Positions 13,902 to 21,337 of a stretch of DNA of 21,337 nt are shown here, in pieces. This DNA is from Candidatus Aerophobota bacterium (GTDB taxonomy: Bacteria > Aerophobota > Aerophobia > Aerophobales > B3-G15). The notes beneath the pieces are model-generated. The model was not told where the DNA came from. It saw only the letters and a list, made by a program, of their open reading frames with translations, and searched no databases. The position numbers and the translations under genes are program-made. Numbering within the stretch: position 1 is the stretch's first letter; every line of letters starts with the position of its first letter. Location: the NCBI GenBank assembly GCA_030615365.1, contig JAUWZM010000045.1, positions 1-21,337 on the forward strand, in the 5' to 3' direction.

Positions 13902-15857
13902 TTACTTTTTCCAGAAAGCTTGATACAAGCGATTTAATGTACCGTTCCCCACCGAGGAACACTCAGTGTAAAGAAAATTCTTGGCATTTTTTAGATTAAT
14001 ATTCGTTATGCCAATTCTTGGCACCTCGCCTACAACACCAATATCCCAAAGACCCTCACCCCAGATATCGAAGATCTCTTGTAGTGCCTTGTTTCTTTCC
14101 TCTTTTGGAAGATATGGCACCTCATCGTACAGGGAAAACATTCTCTTTACATCTTCTGGTGGCTCCTCACCACTCTCTCCCTCGGTATTCCACCAGGTCA
14201 TCCATAATGGGCCCCAGGGGCTTCCCTTAACATAAAAATTCATACCTGGTGCAATGGCGCATTCTGCAGCCCCTTCGAAACCCCAAACGGAAACCATATA
14301 GTTACCAGTAGCCCAAAGGGTCATCAAATATACACGATCTACCGGTGTAACGGCGGTCTTAACTCCAACGTTTTCCCAGTACTCTTTAATTAGCTCGCTC
14401 CACTCAGCAGGCATAACATCTGCAGTATTGGATATTATCAGAAGCAGAGTTTCACCATCAGGCTTAAGGCGGAATCCATCCTTATCTTTTTTGTCCAATC
14501 CCATTTCATCTAAAAGTTGATTCGCTTTTTCTGGATCATATTCAATATAGGCTTTAGCCCATTCCTCTTTGTAAAAACTACAACTCGAATGAACTGTTGT
14601 TTGACGTGGGGAAGCCTTTCCGTAAAAGAAAATCTCATTGAACTCCTCACGATCAATGGCTAAAGACAAGGCTTGGCGGAATCTCACATCTCTTAAAACC
14701 TCACCTGCAACCGGATCCTCGTTGTAATTCTGGCTAATCAGATAGCAGGCTATTACACCATTGAGGGTCTCGGCGAACCACACCTCATATCCTGCCTTTT
14801 CTGCTCCTTCCATAAAAACAGTGTAGTTTCCTAGATTCATAAACCAATCCATATAATCATATTCTCCGGATACTACCTTCAAGGCAAGTGTCCTATCATC
14901 CCCGAATACAGTACCTTTAACCGTATCAATATAGGGAAGTTGATTACCAGCAGTATCTATCTTGTAGTAGTAGGGGTTTCTCTTCCATATCACTCCTTCG
15001 GGCAGTATTTGCTCTACCATCCATGGACCAAGGGTAGGAATCTCCGGATTTCGTTGTGTGCCTAACAAGAAATCTCTTTTGGCATTGAAAAGCTGCCACC
15101 AATAATCATAACCGTTCTCTTCCGCCAGTTCTTGAGCCTCAGTATTGTAGTCTATATGATATATTTCCAGGGCGTGCTTGGGCAGGAAAATATCATTTTG
15201 AACTCCTCTTTGCATAGTGCCAGCCAGAATCCAGAGTATAGTCCAATAAGGTCTGCTGAAATGGAGGGAAACTGCGTAATCATCTATTTTCTCTATGCTC
15301 ATCAATTCACCACCTGGTGACCATTCTTTGGGTTTCACTGGTGTGATTTCATCATTGAAGACAACGCTTTCATAGTAGAAAAGAACATCATCTGCTGTGA
15401 AAGGTACACCATCTGACCACTTCATTCCTTTTCTAAAGTACAGGGTAAGAGTTTTCCCCTCGTCTGAGAATTCCCAGGTTTTAGCAATGTTGGGCACTGC
15501 TTTCTCAGCTTTACGGTCAAGGTTAAGGATACTCTCTCTCACGTAAAGTGAAGCTGGACACCAGACAAACATATTTATCATACCCAGGTGAAGAGTTCCT
15601 CCATATGTTCCAACCTCCTCAAATGGTTTATCCACTAAAGGCTCCTCAGGGAGTCTTTCCTGTATTGGCGGAAGCTCACCTGCAGCTACTTTCAATCTTA
15701 GCATAGGAGCTTCATTGAACTTTTCTATCTTGTTTCCTGTAGCTTCCTCATACTCTTGCAGGGTAGACCAACCCCAGTTTGTCTCTGCTAAAAGTGGAGC
15801 TGCTGCGAACAGACATAGTGCCACACTTAACAGCACAACCATTAATTTTCGTATCAC
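13902..15857 (-). CDS. Periplasmic solute-binding protein of an ABC importer, family 5 (SBP2)
   Basis: A 651-residue binding protein of the SBP_bac_5 group (peptide/nickel/oligosaccharide importers). Residues 1-24 are a signal peptide (MIRKLMVVLLSVALC..APLLA|E) with no lipobox Cys. The family signature sits at 137-160: LTLYFRKGMKWSDGVPFTAD. Downstream hallmarks include VRFRQALSLAIDREEFNEI and PEKANQLLDEMGLDKKD. The GTG start behind GGAGG is shared by all three copies. In this glycan locus oligosaccharides are the likely ligand, but no permease or ATPase lies in the window. Its leader has gained about 80 bp with a hairpin compared with SBP3. A strong hairpin follows the stop. It is closely similar to SBP3, an evident duplication. 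Confidence 0.92.
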   Translation of the reverse strand: MIRKLMVVLLSVALCLFAAAPLLAETNWGWSTLQEYEEATGNKIEKFNEAPMLRLKVAAGELPPIQERLPEEPLVDKPFEEVGTYGGTLHLGMINMFVWCPASLYVRESILNLDRKAEKAVPNIAKTWEFSDEGKTLTLYFRKGMKWSDGVPFTADDVLFYYESVVFNDEITPVKPKEWSPGGELMSIEKIDDYAVSLHFSRPYWTILWILAGTMQRGVQNDIFLPKHALEIYHIDYNTEAQELAEENGYDYWWQLFNAKRDFLLGTQRNPEIPTLGPWMVEQILPEGVIWKRNPYYYKIDTAGNQLPYIDTVKGTVFGDDRTLALKVVSGEYDYMDWFMNLGNYTVFMEGAEKAGYEVWFAETLNGVIACYLISQNYNEDPVAGEVLRDVRFRQALSLAIDREEFNEIFFYGKASPRQTTVHSSCSFYKEEWAKAYIEYDPEKANQLLDEMGLDKKDKDGFRLKPDGETLLLIISNTADVMPAEWSELIKEYWENVGVKTAVTPVDRVYLMTLWATGNYMVSVWGFEGAAECAIAPGMNFYVKGSPWGPLWMTWWNTEGESGEEPPEDVKRMFSLYDEVPYLPKEERNKALQEIFDIWGEGLWDIGVVGEVPRIGITNINLKNAKNFLYTECSSVGNGTLNRLYQAFWKK

Positions 15858-15881
15858 TTTTTTCCTCCTTAACCTGATAAC

Positions 15882-15898
15882 ACAGGCATCTTGCCTGT
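15882..15898 (-). repeat. Hairpin in the SBP2 leader, ACAGGCA-AGA-TGCCTGT
   Basis: A perfect 7-bp stem with a 3-nt loop about 25 nt before the SBP2 start. It lies in a stretch absent from the SBP3 leader. Its stem differs from the related hairpin at 3396-3414 by a pairing-preserving change. Confidence 0.55.
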
Positions 15899-15982
15899 TT
15901 ACTTTGAGTCTGTGCTCTCAGATTGTGTTACTGTTTTTCTTTCCCATTACCATGTTTTATTCTTTCTTTCTCGAACTATTTG

Positions 15983-16007
15983 GTCTGCTTATCTCAATCA
16001 CCTCCTT
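15983..16007 (-). promoter_or_regulatory. Shared leader block upstream of SBP2
   Basis: On the minus strand it reads AAGGAGGTGATTGAGATAAG followed by CAGAC. AAGGAGGTGAT is the full complement of the usual 16S rRNA 3' end, yet the SBP2 GTG lies about 126 nt downstream. The flanks (GAATTC..GCAAGAA upstream, AAATAGTTCG and AAAGAAAGAATAA downstream) are shared with SBP3. Confidence 0.5.
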
Positions 16008-16070
16008 TTCACCTTTTATTATAGTTCTTGCTGGAATTCTTTCATTGTCCCTTGTATATCAAAAGGAAGA

Positions 16071-17141
16071 TCATTTCTCAACAGAAAAAATAATCCTTGC
16101 CTTTTTTCCTGAACCCTCTCCCGGGAAGAAGGACACCGTTGTATAAAAGGATCCCCGGGGTAGAGGAATCCTCTTTCGTTCGCTGCCGTCAGGTTTCATG
16201 GTGTACAGATTTATTTGGTTAATGCCCATATCTACCTGCCCATGAAAGTAGATCAGAAGTTTTCCATCACTGGACCATTCAGGCATAGCATCTGCTGCAG
16301 GATAGCCCAGTGGAATACGCGCAGCAGAGAGGTCATTTTCCTCACCATTTTTGACATCTACCATGTGAATATGCCAGTGATATTTACGTTCTACATGACG
16401 CATAAAGGCTACCCTGGAACCATCAGGGGAAAGTTTTGGATCACTATCTCCAGTACCAGCTTTATGTCTGGCCATTGGATCTTTACCTTCTGGATCTTCT
16501 TTGGGGTATGTGAGTTGCTTAAGATCAGTGCCATCGGCATTCATAATCCATATTCCTCTATCTTTTCTCATAGTATTAATAGCAGGAAAAACAATTAAAT
16601 TATCCACCTGATGAGGATCTACTGGCAAAAGATATTCAGGCACGGGAAGTTCAGTAATATTTTGAATTTCCATGTTATCATTTAAATCTATACGATTGAT
16701 CTGTGGTTTTCTGCCTGGATTGTTAGTAGAAACATATAAAAGAGCTTTGCCATCAGGTGTCCAATAGCTGTTGCATGCAAGTATCCCTTTACGAGGTGGA
16801 ACAATACTTTTCAATCCAGTGCCATCTAAGCGAACGAGCATAATTTCCGTCTCATCGAAACCATCCCTTCCTGTGGCAATACCTCCTGGTATTCGCTTGT
16901 TGTAACGGGTAAAGGTAATCCATTTCTTGTCTGGCGAGACTCGTGCATGAGTCATCTGCCTGTAGGGACCTGAAATAATCTTGGTCATATTTTCCCCATC
17001 CAAAGTAGCAGTGCATATGGCAAATCGGTCCGAACCAGGATTATCTTCAGCAACACCTTTTTCTAAATGTCCGTTGGTTAAAGTTACCAAGGTTATCCCT
17101 CCAATTATTAGCATTAATTTAAATTTAGTTTTATCTATCAT
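16071..17141 (-). CDS. Secreted WD40-like (PD40/TolB-type) beta-propeller protein, copy PD40-2
   Basis: The 356-residue paralogue of PD40-1. It starts MIDKTKFKLMLIIGGITLV, a signal-type hydrophobic stretch with likely cleavage near GVA|ED. The blade motifs run in the same order: ARVSPDKKWITFTRY, SYWTPDGKALLYVS, GIWIMNADGTDLKQL, PKLSPDGSRVAFMRH and PEWSSDGKLLIYFH. PD40-1 has Cys in one blade where this copy has the usual Gly (SPDCS against SPDGS). It lies 163 bp after SBP3, past the conserved hairpin, and 213 bp before SBP2. No strong promoter is seen upstream, so it is probably expressed by read-through from SBP3. No enzymatic residues are recognised; a role as binding partner of the importer or a glycan is inferred from linkage. 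Confidence 0.85.
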   Translation of the reverse strand: MIDKTKFKLMLIIGGITLVTLTNGHLEKGVAEDNPGSDRFAICTATLDGENMTKIISGPYRQMTHARVSPDKKWITFTRYNKRIPGGIATGRDGFDETEIMLVRLDGTGLKSIVPPRKGILACNSYWTPDGKALLYVSTNNPGRKPQINRIDLNDNMEIQNITELPVPEYLLPVDPHQVDNLIVFPAINTMRKDRGIWIMNADGTDLKQLTYPKEDPEGKDPMARHKAGTGDSDPKLSPDGSRVAFMRHVERKYHWHIHMVDVKNGEENDLSAARIPLGYPAADAMPEWSSDGKLLIYFHGQVDMGINQINLYTMKPDGSERKRIPLPRGSFYTTVSFFPGEGSGKKARIIFSVEK

Positions 17142-17256
17142 AATTGCTTCTAAGTTTAATGCTCAGTATCGCCAAAACTTAGTCACAGAAATTAATTTTC
17201 CCTCTATGTTCTCTGTTATTTCTATATCCCTTCATTATTTCTGACATTGCTTAGGT

Positions 17257-17291
17257 AAAGATTCCTGCCCTAAAAAAGGGCAGGAATCCTT
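17257..17291 (-). terminator. Conserved hairpin after SBP3
   Basis: The same hairpin as after SBP2, with core GATTCCTGCCC / GGGCAGGAATC and minus-strand loop TTTTTTA, ending 13 bp past the SBP3 stop. The one altered inner pair becomes G-U in minus-strand RNA but would be A-C on the plus strand, which suggests selection as minus-strand RNA. Confidence 0.62.
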
Positions 17292-17304
17292 GTGGAACTT
17301 CTTG

Positions 17305-19260
17305 CTACTTTTTCCAGAAAGCCTGATACAAGCGATTAAATGTGCCGTTCCCTACATCAACACACTCAGTATAAGGAAAATTACTGGCATTTTTTAGATC
17401 AATACTCGTTATGCCAATTCTCGGCACCTCGCCTACAACACCAATTTGCCAAAGACCCTCAGCAAAGATGTCCCAGGTTTCTGTTAACGCTTCGTCCCTT
17501 TCTTTTTCTGGAAGATAGGGCACCTCATCGTACAGGGAGAACATTCTCTTTACCTGTTCCGGTGGCTCCTCGCCACTCTCTCCCTTGGTATTCCACCAGG
17601 TTTGCCATAATGGACCCCATGCCTCTCCCCTAACGAAAGTATTCATACCTGAGGTAACCGTGGCTTGTGCAGCACTCGTAAAATCCCAAATGGAAATCAT
17701 GTGGGCACCGGCAGCCCAAAGGGTCATTAAATAGGCACGGTCTACAGGGCTAATGGTGGTCTTAACCCCAACGTTTTCCCAGTACTCTTCAATTATCTCG
17801 CTCCACTCAACGGGCATAACATCCGTAATATTGGATATTACCAGAAGGAGAGTTTCGCCATCAGACTTAAGGCGGAATCCCTCTTTATCCCGTTTATCTA
17901 ATCCCATTTCATCTAAGAGTTTGTTAGCTTCCTCGGGATTATATTCAATATAGGCATTACCCCATTCCTCTTTGTAAAAACTACAGCTTGGATGAACTGT
18001 TGCCTGACGTGGGTTAGCCAATCCGAAAAAGAAAAGCTCATTGAATTCCTCACGATTAATGGCTAAAGATAAGGCTTGGCGAAATCTCAGATTTCTTAAA
18101 ATCTCACCTGTAACCGGATCCTCGCTGTAATTTTGGTTAATTAAAAGAGAGGCTATCACACCACCAAGAGTTGAAGATAACCACACCTCATATCCCCCCT
18201 TTTCTGCTGCTTCCATAAAAAGTGTGTAATTACTTAGATTCATAAACCAATCTATGTAATCGTATTCTCCGGATACTACTTTCAAGGCAAGGGTCCTGTC
18301 GTCCCCAAATACAGTACCGGTAACTTTATCAATGTAGGGAAGTTGATTACCAGCAGTATCTATCTTGTAGTAGTAGGGATTTCTTTCCCATACCACTCCT
18401 TCAGGCAGTATTTGTTTTGTCACCCAGGGACCAAGGGAAGGAATCTCCGGATTCCGTTGTGTGCCTAACAGAAAATCTTTTTTGGCGTTGAAAAGCTGCC
18501 ACCAATAATCATAACCGGCCTCTTCTGCCAGTTCATTTGCTTCAGGGTTGTAATCTATATGATATTTTTCCAGAGCGTGTTGGGGTAGAAATGTATTCCA
18601 TTGAGATCCATTGAACCCGGGGCCTGAGAAATACCAAATTACACTCCAATAAGGTATGCTAAAGTGAAGGCTAACTGTGTAATCATCTACTTTTTCCATC
18701 CTCATTAATTCACCACCGGGCATCCATTGTTTAGGTTTCACTGGTGTGATTTCATCATTTAAGATAACACCTTCCCAGTAGAAAAGAAGATCATCCACCG
18801 TGAAAGGTACACCATCTGACCACTTCATTCCTTTTCTAAAATACAGGGTAAGAGTTTTTCCCTCATCTGAAAACTTCCAATCCTTGGCAATGTTGGGAAC
18901 TACCTTTTCACCTTTGCGATCCAGATTAAGTATATACTCCAGCGTCGTGTGAAGAGAAGCGGGAACCCAGACAAACATATTTATCAGGCCCTGACGAAGG
19001 GTCCCTCCGTATGTTCCAATCTCTTCAGGTATATCCACTAAAGGCTCCTCAGGAAGCCTTTCCCTTACTGGGGGAAGCTCACCGGCAGCTACTTTTAATC
19101 TCAACATAGGAGCTTCATTGAATCTTTCTATTTTGTTTCCGGTAGCTTCCTCATATTCTTGCAGGGTAGACCAACCCCAGTTTGTCTCTGCTAAAAGTGG
19201 AGCTGCTGCCAACAGACATATTGCCCCACTTAACAGCACGATCATCAATTTTTTTATCAC
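17305..19260 (-). CDS. Periplasmic solute-binding protein of an ABC importer, family 5 (SBP3)
   Basis: A 651-residue paralogue of SBP2. The GTG at 19258-19260 is chosen over ATG 19278 because AAGGAG lies just upstream of the GTG, the ATG would overlap that site, and the other copies start at the same codon. The signal peptide (MIKKLMIVLLSGAICLLAAAPLLA) is followed by Glu25, the codon that is TAG in SBP1. The family signature LYFRKGMKWSDGVPFTVDD and later RFRQALSLAINREEFNELFF are present. Most differences from SBP2 cluster in parts that may shape the ligand site (for example GPGFNGSQWNTFLPQ against GTMQRGVQNDIFLPK), so ligand range may differ. It follows the GH53-like gene by 268 bp with its own leader, and precedes PD40-2. 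It ends in TAG. Confidence 0.92.
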   Translation of the reverse strand: MIKKLMIVLLSGAICLLAAAPLLAETNWGWSTLQEYEEATGNKIERFNEAPMLRLKVAAGELPPVRERLPEEPLVDIPEEIGTYGGTLRQGLINMFVWVPASLHTTLEYILNLDRKGEKVVPNIAKDWKFSDEGKTLTLYFRKGMKWSDGVPFTVDDLLFYWEGVILNDEITPVKPKQWMPGGELMRMEKVDDYTVSLHFSIPYWSVIWYFSGPGFNGSQWNTFLPQHALEKYHIDYNPEANELAEEAGYDYWWQLFNAKKDFLLGTQRNPEIPSLGPWVTKQILPEGVVWERNPYYYKIDTAGNQLPYIDKVTGTVFGDDRTLALKVVSGEYDYIDWFMNLSNYTLFMEAAEKGGYEVWLSSTLGGVIASLLINQNYSEDPVTGEILRNLRFRQALSLAINREEFNELFFFGLANPRQATVHPSCSFYKEEWGNAYIEYNPEEANKLLDEMGLDKRDKEGFRLKSDGETLLLVISNITDVMPVEWSEIIEEYWENVGVKTTISPVDRAYLMTLWAAGAHMISIWDFTSAAQATVTSGMNTFVRGEAWGPLWQTWWNTKGESGEEPPEQVKRMFSLYDEVPYLPEKERDEALTETWDIFAEGLWQIGVVGEVPRIGITSIDLKNASNFPYTECVDVGNGTFNRLYQAFWKK

Positions 19261-19307
19261 TTTTTTTCTCCTTAACATTATTTATTCTTTCTTTTCCGAA
19301 CTATTTA

Positions 19308-19332
19308 ACCTGCCTGTCTTCATCACCTCCTT
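19308..19332 (-). promoter_or_regulatory. Shared leader block upstream of SBP3
   Basis: On the minus strand it reads AAGGAGGTGATGAAGACAGG followed by CAGGT, about 50-70 nt before the SBP3 GTG. An ATG follows the Shine-Dalgarno-like core too closely for normal initiation. The rest of the 250-bp gap up to GH53 holds a short GGGGA/TCCCC inverted repeat near 19442-19458 and no ORF. Confidence 0.5.
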
Positions 19333-19528
19333 ATCTTTCACCTTTTACTATTGGTTCTTGCAGGAATTCTTTACCTACAGAAAGAGAAGCATCCTGCAAC
19401 CGGGATTCGGTTATCTGTTAAATTTCTCTGTTTCTGATTGGGGGAGTATCTGGTCCCCTGAATATGTACCCCCCTCCCTTGTGGAAGAGGCTTATATATT
19501 TTTCTCTGGGTTTTCTATATTCTTTTTC

Positions 19529-20860
19529 TTATAATTCTTTAGAAGGCGCATCGGGATTTGAGTCTGCAAGACCCCTGGAAATCGAATCCAATGCAGGGCG
19601 TGCAGTGGCCCTAATTCCTGAAACTGAAAAGAGGGAGAATCCTCCCCATCCTGGTACGATTACATCCGGTGCCCAGTAACGTATTCCGCACACGCCATTT
19701 TCAATTCCCCAACTCGTTAAGTCATGCAAAATAGCTGCCTGGCCTTCAGGTGTCAATTTGTACTTATCCACTTGATGATTCCAGCTCTTGAATAGTCCGG
19801 TTTTCAGGGGAGCAGCCGGATAGGCGAACTCGGCGATAAATACTGGCAATCCAAACTCAACATGCACTGCCTTTACTGTAGATTGGAAAGCCTTTAGACG
19901 ATTTTTTGAGGAAGCGGAAGCACTTGGATAAAAGGAGAACCCAATCTGATCAACATCAAAACCACCCTCTGACATTGCCCGGTAAAAGGCAACTGCAAAA
20001 TCAGGATTTAGCGCTCCAGCGCCACTGAGGTGCGTGGAAAACTTCGCATTGGGCACTACCAAAAGGATACCCTCCTTAACCGCCCTCATCAACACTGCCT
20101 GATGTGGCCACAAATTCTCTTTACACCACTTAATCCGGCTCTTACTATTCATTATCAATAGTGAATAGATACTCTGCTTGCCAATGATAGGATTAACTTT
20201 ATCAGGTGCCCGGTACCAATTATACCCCAGCTCTGCTGTAAAAGATTCTGGGAAAGGTTTCGGTGCAACACCAGCTATTCCGAAATCAATTTCATTTCCA
20301 ATGTCCCAAATATTGATCCTAACCCCTGTTGAAACAAGTTCTTTTGCCACGATAGCTCCATATTGTTTCAAGACCACAGCCATTTCTTTCACTGTCAAGG
20401 TCTCCCAGGGACCAGGTAGCTTTATCTCAGGATATTCAGAGAAATCAGGTGATGGTTGACCACGAACATCAGCGTAATGTTCAAATAGTCCTATTTCTGG
20501 ATTCAAAGGCAAACCTAACTCCGCTGCCATTTTAGCTCGTTCCAGTGCCCTCTCAAGACTATGATCAGTGATATTTCGCTTTGGTGAGTATCGATCCGTA
20601 GCGATTCTTACGAAAACTTCATTTGCCCCATGCTTCATGAAAAGTTGCTGGAGCTCAGAGACTGTCCTCGCCTTGTTGCCAGAGCTATCCTCAAATGTAT
20701 ATCCCTGGTTAATCATAGTGTTAGTAAAAGGGCTCACTGAAAGCGCCACCCGAAATGGTTGCTCTGGTTCCTTTGAATCTCCAATGGATACGATAGACAT
20801 AAGGATAGACATGACTAATACCCCTTTCAGAATATTTTTGATTTTAACTATTTTTTTCAT
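19529..20860 (-). CDS. Secreted GH53-like endo-beta-1,4-galactanase
   Basis: A clan GH-A TIM-barrel glycosidase most like GH53, whose members cut beta-1,4-galactan of pectin side chains and arabinogalactan I. ATG 20858-20860 is chosen: AAGGGG lies 5 nt upstream and the protein then begins with a signal-type segment (MKKIVKIKNILKGVLVMSIL), giving 443 residues. An open extension to 20929 starts inside the shared leader block and is probably untranslated. Catalytic candidates, in this numbering, are Glu190 in WDIGNEIDFG (acid/base) and Glu344 in VFIAEFAYPA (nucleophile; GH53 normally shows ETAYPW). QIGFSFYPS matches the strand-6 motif GLSYYP. The substitutions around the nucleophile make the subfamily atypical, so another GH-A family remains possible. 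It heads the SBP3-PD40-2 cluster and would supply oligosaccharides for import. Confidence 0.75.
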   Translation of the reverse strand: MKKIVKIKNILKGVLVMSILMSIVSIGDSKEPEQPFRVALSVSPFTNTMINQGYTFEDSSGNKARTVSELQQLFMKHGANEVFVRIATDRYSPKRNITDHSLERALERAKMAAELGLPLNPEIGLFEHYADVRGQPSPDFSEYPEIKLPGPWETLTVKEMAVVLKQYGAIVAKELVSTGVRINIWDIGNEIDFGIAGVAPKPFPESFTAELGYNWYRAPDKVNPIIGKQSIYSLLIMNSKSRIKWCKENLWPHQAVLMRAVKEGILLVVPNAKFSTHLSGAGALNPDFAVAFYRAMSEGGFDVDQIGFSFYPSASASSKNRLKAFQSTVKAVHVEFGLPVFIAEFAYPAAPLKTGLFKSWNHQVDKYKLTPEGQAAILHDLTSWGIENGVCGIRYWAPDVIVPGWGGFSLFSVSGIRATARPALDSISRGLADSNPDAPSKEL

Positions 20861-20912
20861 CTTTACCCCTTGACATTGCATCGCCTTGTTTTTTATATTA
20901 AAAGGACTACCG

Positions 20913-20940
20913 ACCTGCCTATCTATCACCTCCTACCGGC
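20913..20940 (-). promoter_or_regulatory. Shared leader block upstream of the GH53-like gene
   Basis: On the minus strand it reads TAGGAGGTGATAGATAGGCA followed by GGT, about 55-75 nt before the GH53 start. The homology to the SBP1 leader extends upstream through ATAAGGCCG. No start codon stands at a normal distance from the Shine-Dalgarno-like core. Confidence 0.5.
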
Positions 20941-21012
20941 CTTATTTTTAGCTCTCTTCTTACCAAAGATCTGACTTCATTATTAATGCTAACACATTTT
21001 TTTGTCACCCAA

Positions 21013-21337
21013 CTAGTATTTTCCAAACTCTTGCAATGTTTCCCACCATGCAATAAGGTTTTTTGTAGGAACTACACTCTGGATAATATGTATTGATGCA
21101 AAAATAAAGCCGCCACCGGGTGCTAAATCATCAATTCGCTTTTTTGTTTCCTCACGTACCTCCTCAGGAGTTCCAAAAGCAAGTATATTGTTATCGCAGC
21201 TTCCTCCCCAGAAGGTTAAATCATTTCCAAATTCTTTCTTCAGTGTTTTGGTGTCCATTCCTTTGCAATTAACCTGTACTGGATTTAAAATATCAACTCC
21301 GGCTTCTATTAAGAGAGGAATTGCTTCTTTTATTGCA
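21013..21337 (-). CDS. URO-D-family methyltransferase-like protein, C-terminal part
   Basis: The frame is open to the window edge, so the gene starts outside; the 108 visible residues are the C-terminal third. The run from EAGVDILNPVQVNCKGMD through LKKEFGNDLTFWGGSCDNN, FGTPEEVREETKKRIDDL and APGGGFIFASIHIIQ is the classic end of URO-D-like proteins found beside methyltransferase and sugar genes. The usual GG.D loop reads GGSCD, with a Cys inserted or substituted. It belongs to a different branch from the URO-D protein at 10191-11300, which ends in GYALGSGNSI. It stops (TAG) 152 bp upstream of the GH53-like gene. Substrate unknown. Confidence 0.82.
   Translation of the reverse strand, partial: AIKEAIPLLIEAGVDILNPVQVNCKGMDTKTLKKEFGNDLTFWGGSCDNNILAFGTPEEVREETKKRIDDLAPGGGFIFASIHIIQSVVPTKNLIAWWETLQEFGKY

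Noticed and set aside
15930..16002. Conserved 14-codon upstream ORF (GTG to TAA) in the SBP2 and SBP3 leaders
   Set aside because: Both are open and end alike (NSS.KKE), but the GTG is part of the Shine-Dalgarno core and the frame is not kept in the SBP1 and GH53 leaders. Shared ancestry of the DNA is enough to explain it.
20861..20929. N-terminal extension of the GH53-like protein starting at GTG 20929
   Set aside because: The GTG lies within the shared Shine-Dalgarno-like leader block. Starting at 20860 places a signal peptide at the N-terminus with its own ribosome-binding site.

Overview
The window looks like part of a plant-polysaccharide-use locus from an uncultured, probably diderm (two-membrane) bacterium. 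All but one gene lie on the minus strand. DNA is moderately AT-rich and ribosome-binding sites are strong (AAGGAGG/AGGAGGTGA). The three solute-binding proteins have plain signal peptides with no lipobox Cys, which fits a periplasm. The repeat-rich intergenic DNA and gene mix recall uncultured phyla such as Aerophobota, Atribacterota or Omnitrophota; that placement is a weak inference because no rRNA or marker gene is present.

Layout in minus-strand transcription order, from high to low coordinates. (1) 21337-21013: C-terminal end of a uroporphyrinogen-decarboxylase (URO-D)-type methyltransferase-like protein. (2) 20860-19529: secreted GH53-like galactanase. (3) 19260-13902: a duplicated module of family-5 solute-binding protein (SBP) and WD40-like (PD40) propeller, SBP3-PD40-2-SBP2. 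(4) 13555-12590: a phosphate acyl(butyryl)transferase preceded by a dispersed palindromic repeat. (5) 12418-5518: PD40-1, a URO-D protein, a sulfatase-like hydrolase with Thr in place of the formylglycine residue, and a GH78 alpha-L-rhamnosidase, with a consensus sigma70 promoter in front of PD40-1. (6) 5297-4503: flavodoxin-like protein and HU. (7) 3922-4335: an OsmC-like protein, the only plus-strand gene. (8) 3069-2863: cold-shock protein. (9) 2406-586: GH127 beta-L-arabinofuranosidase-like enzyme. (10) 429-1: a third SBP copy with an in-frame TAG exactly where the signal peptide should end.

Together GH53, GH78 and GH127 would attack galactan, rhamnose and arabinose linkages of pectic side chains and arabinogalactan. 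The SBPs would capture the released oligosaccharides, although no permease or ATPase gene lies in the window. The URO-D proteins could act on methyl groups, but their substrates cannot be told from sequence.

The least conventional signals are non-coding. A leader block resembling an extended Shine-Dalgarno sequence recurs ahead of four genes (SBP1, SBP2, SBP3, GH53) with no well-placed start codon. A cloverleaf-like palindromic repeat occurs upstream of both csp and the acyltransferase. There is also an exact 8-bp-period TAGTC array, two families of hairpins with pairing-preserving changes, and a MITE-like inverted repeat between the sulfatase-like gene and GH78.
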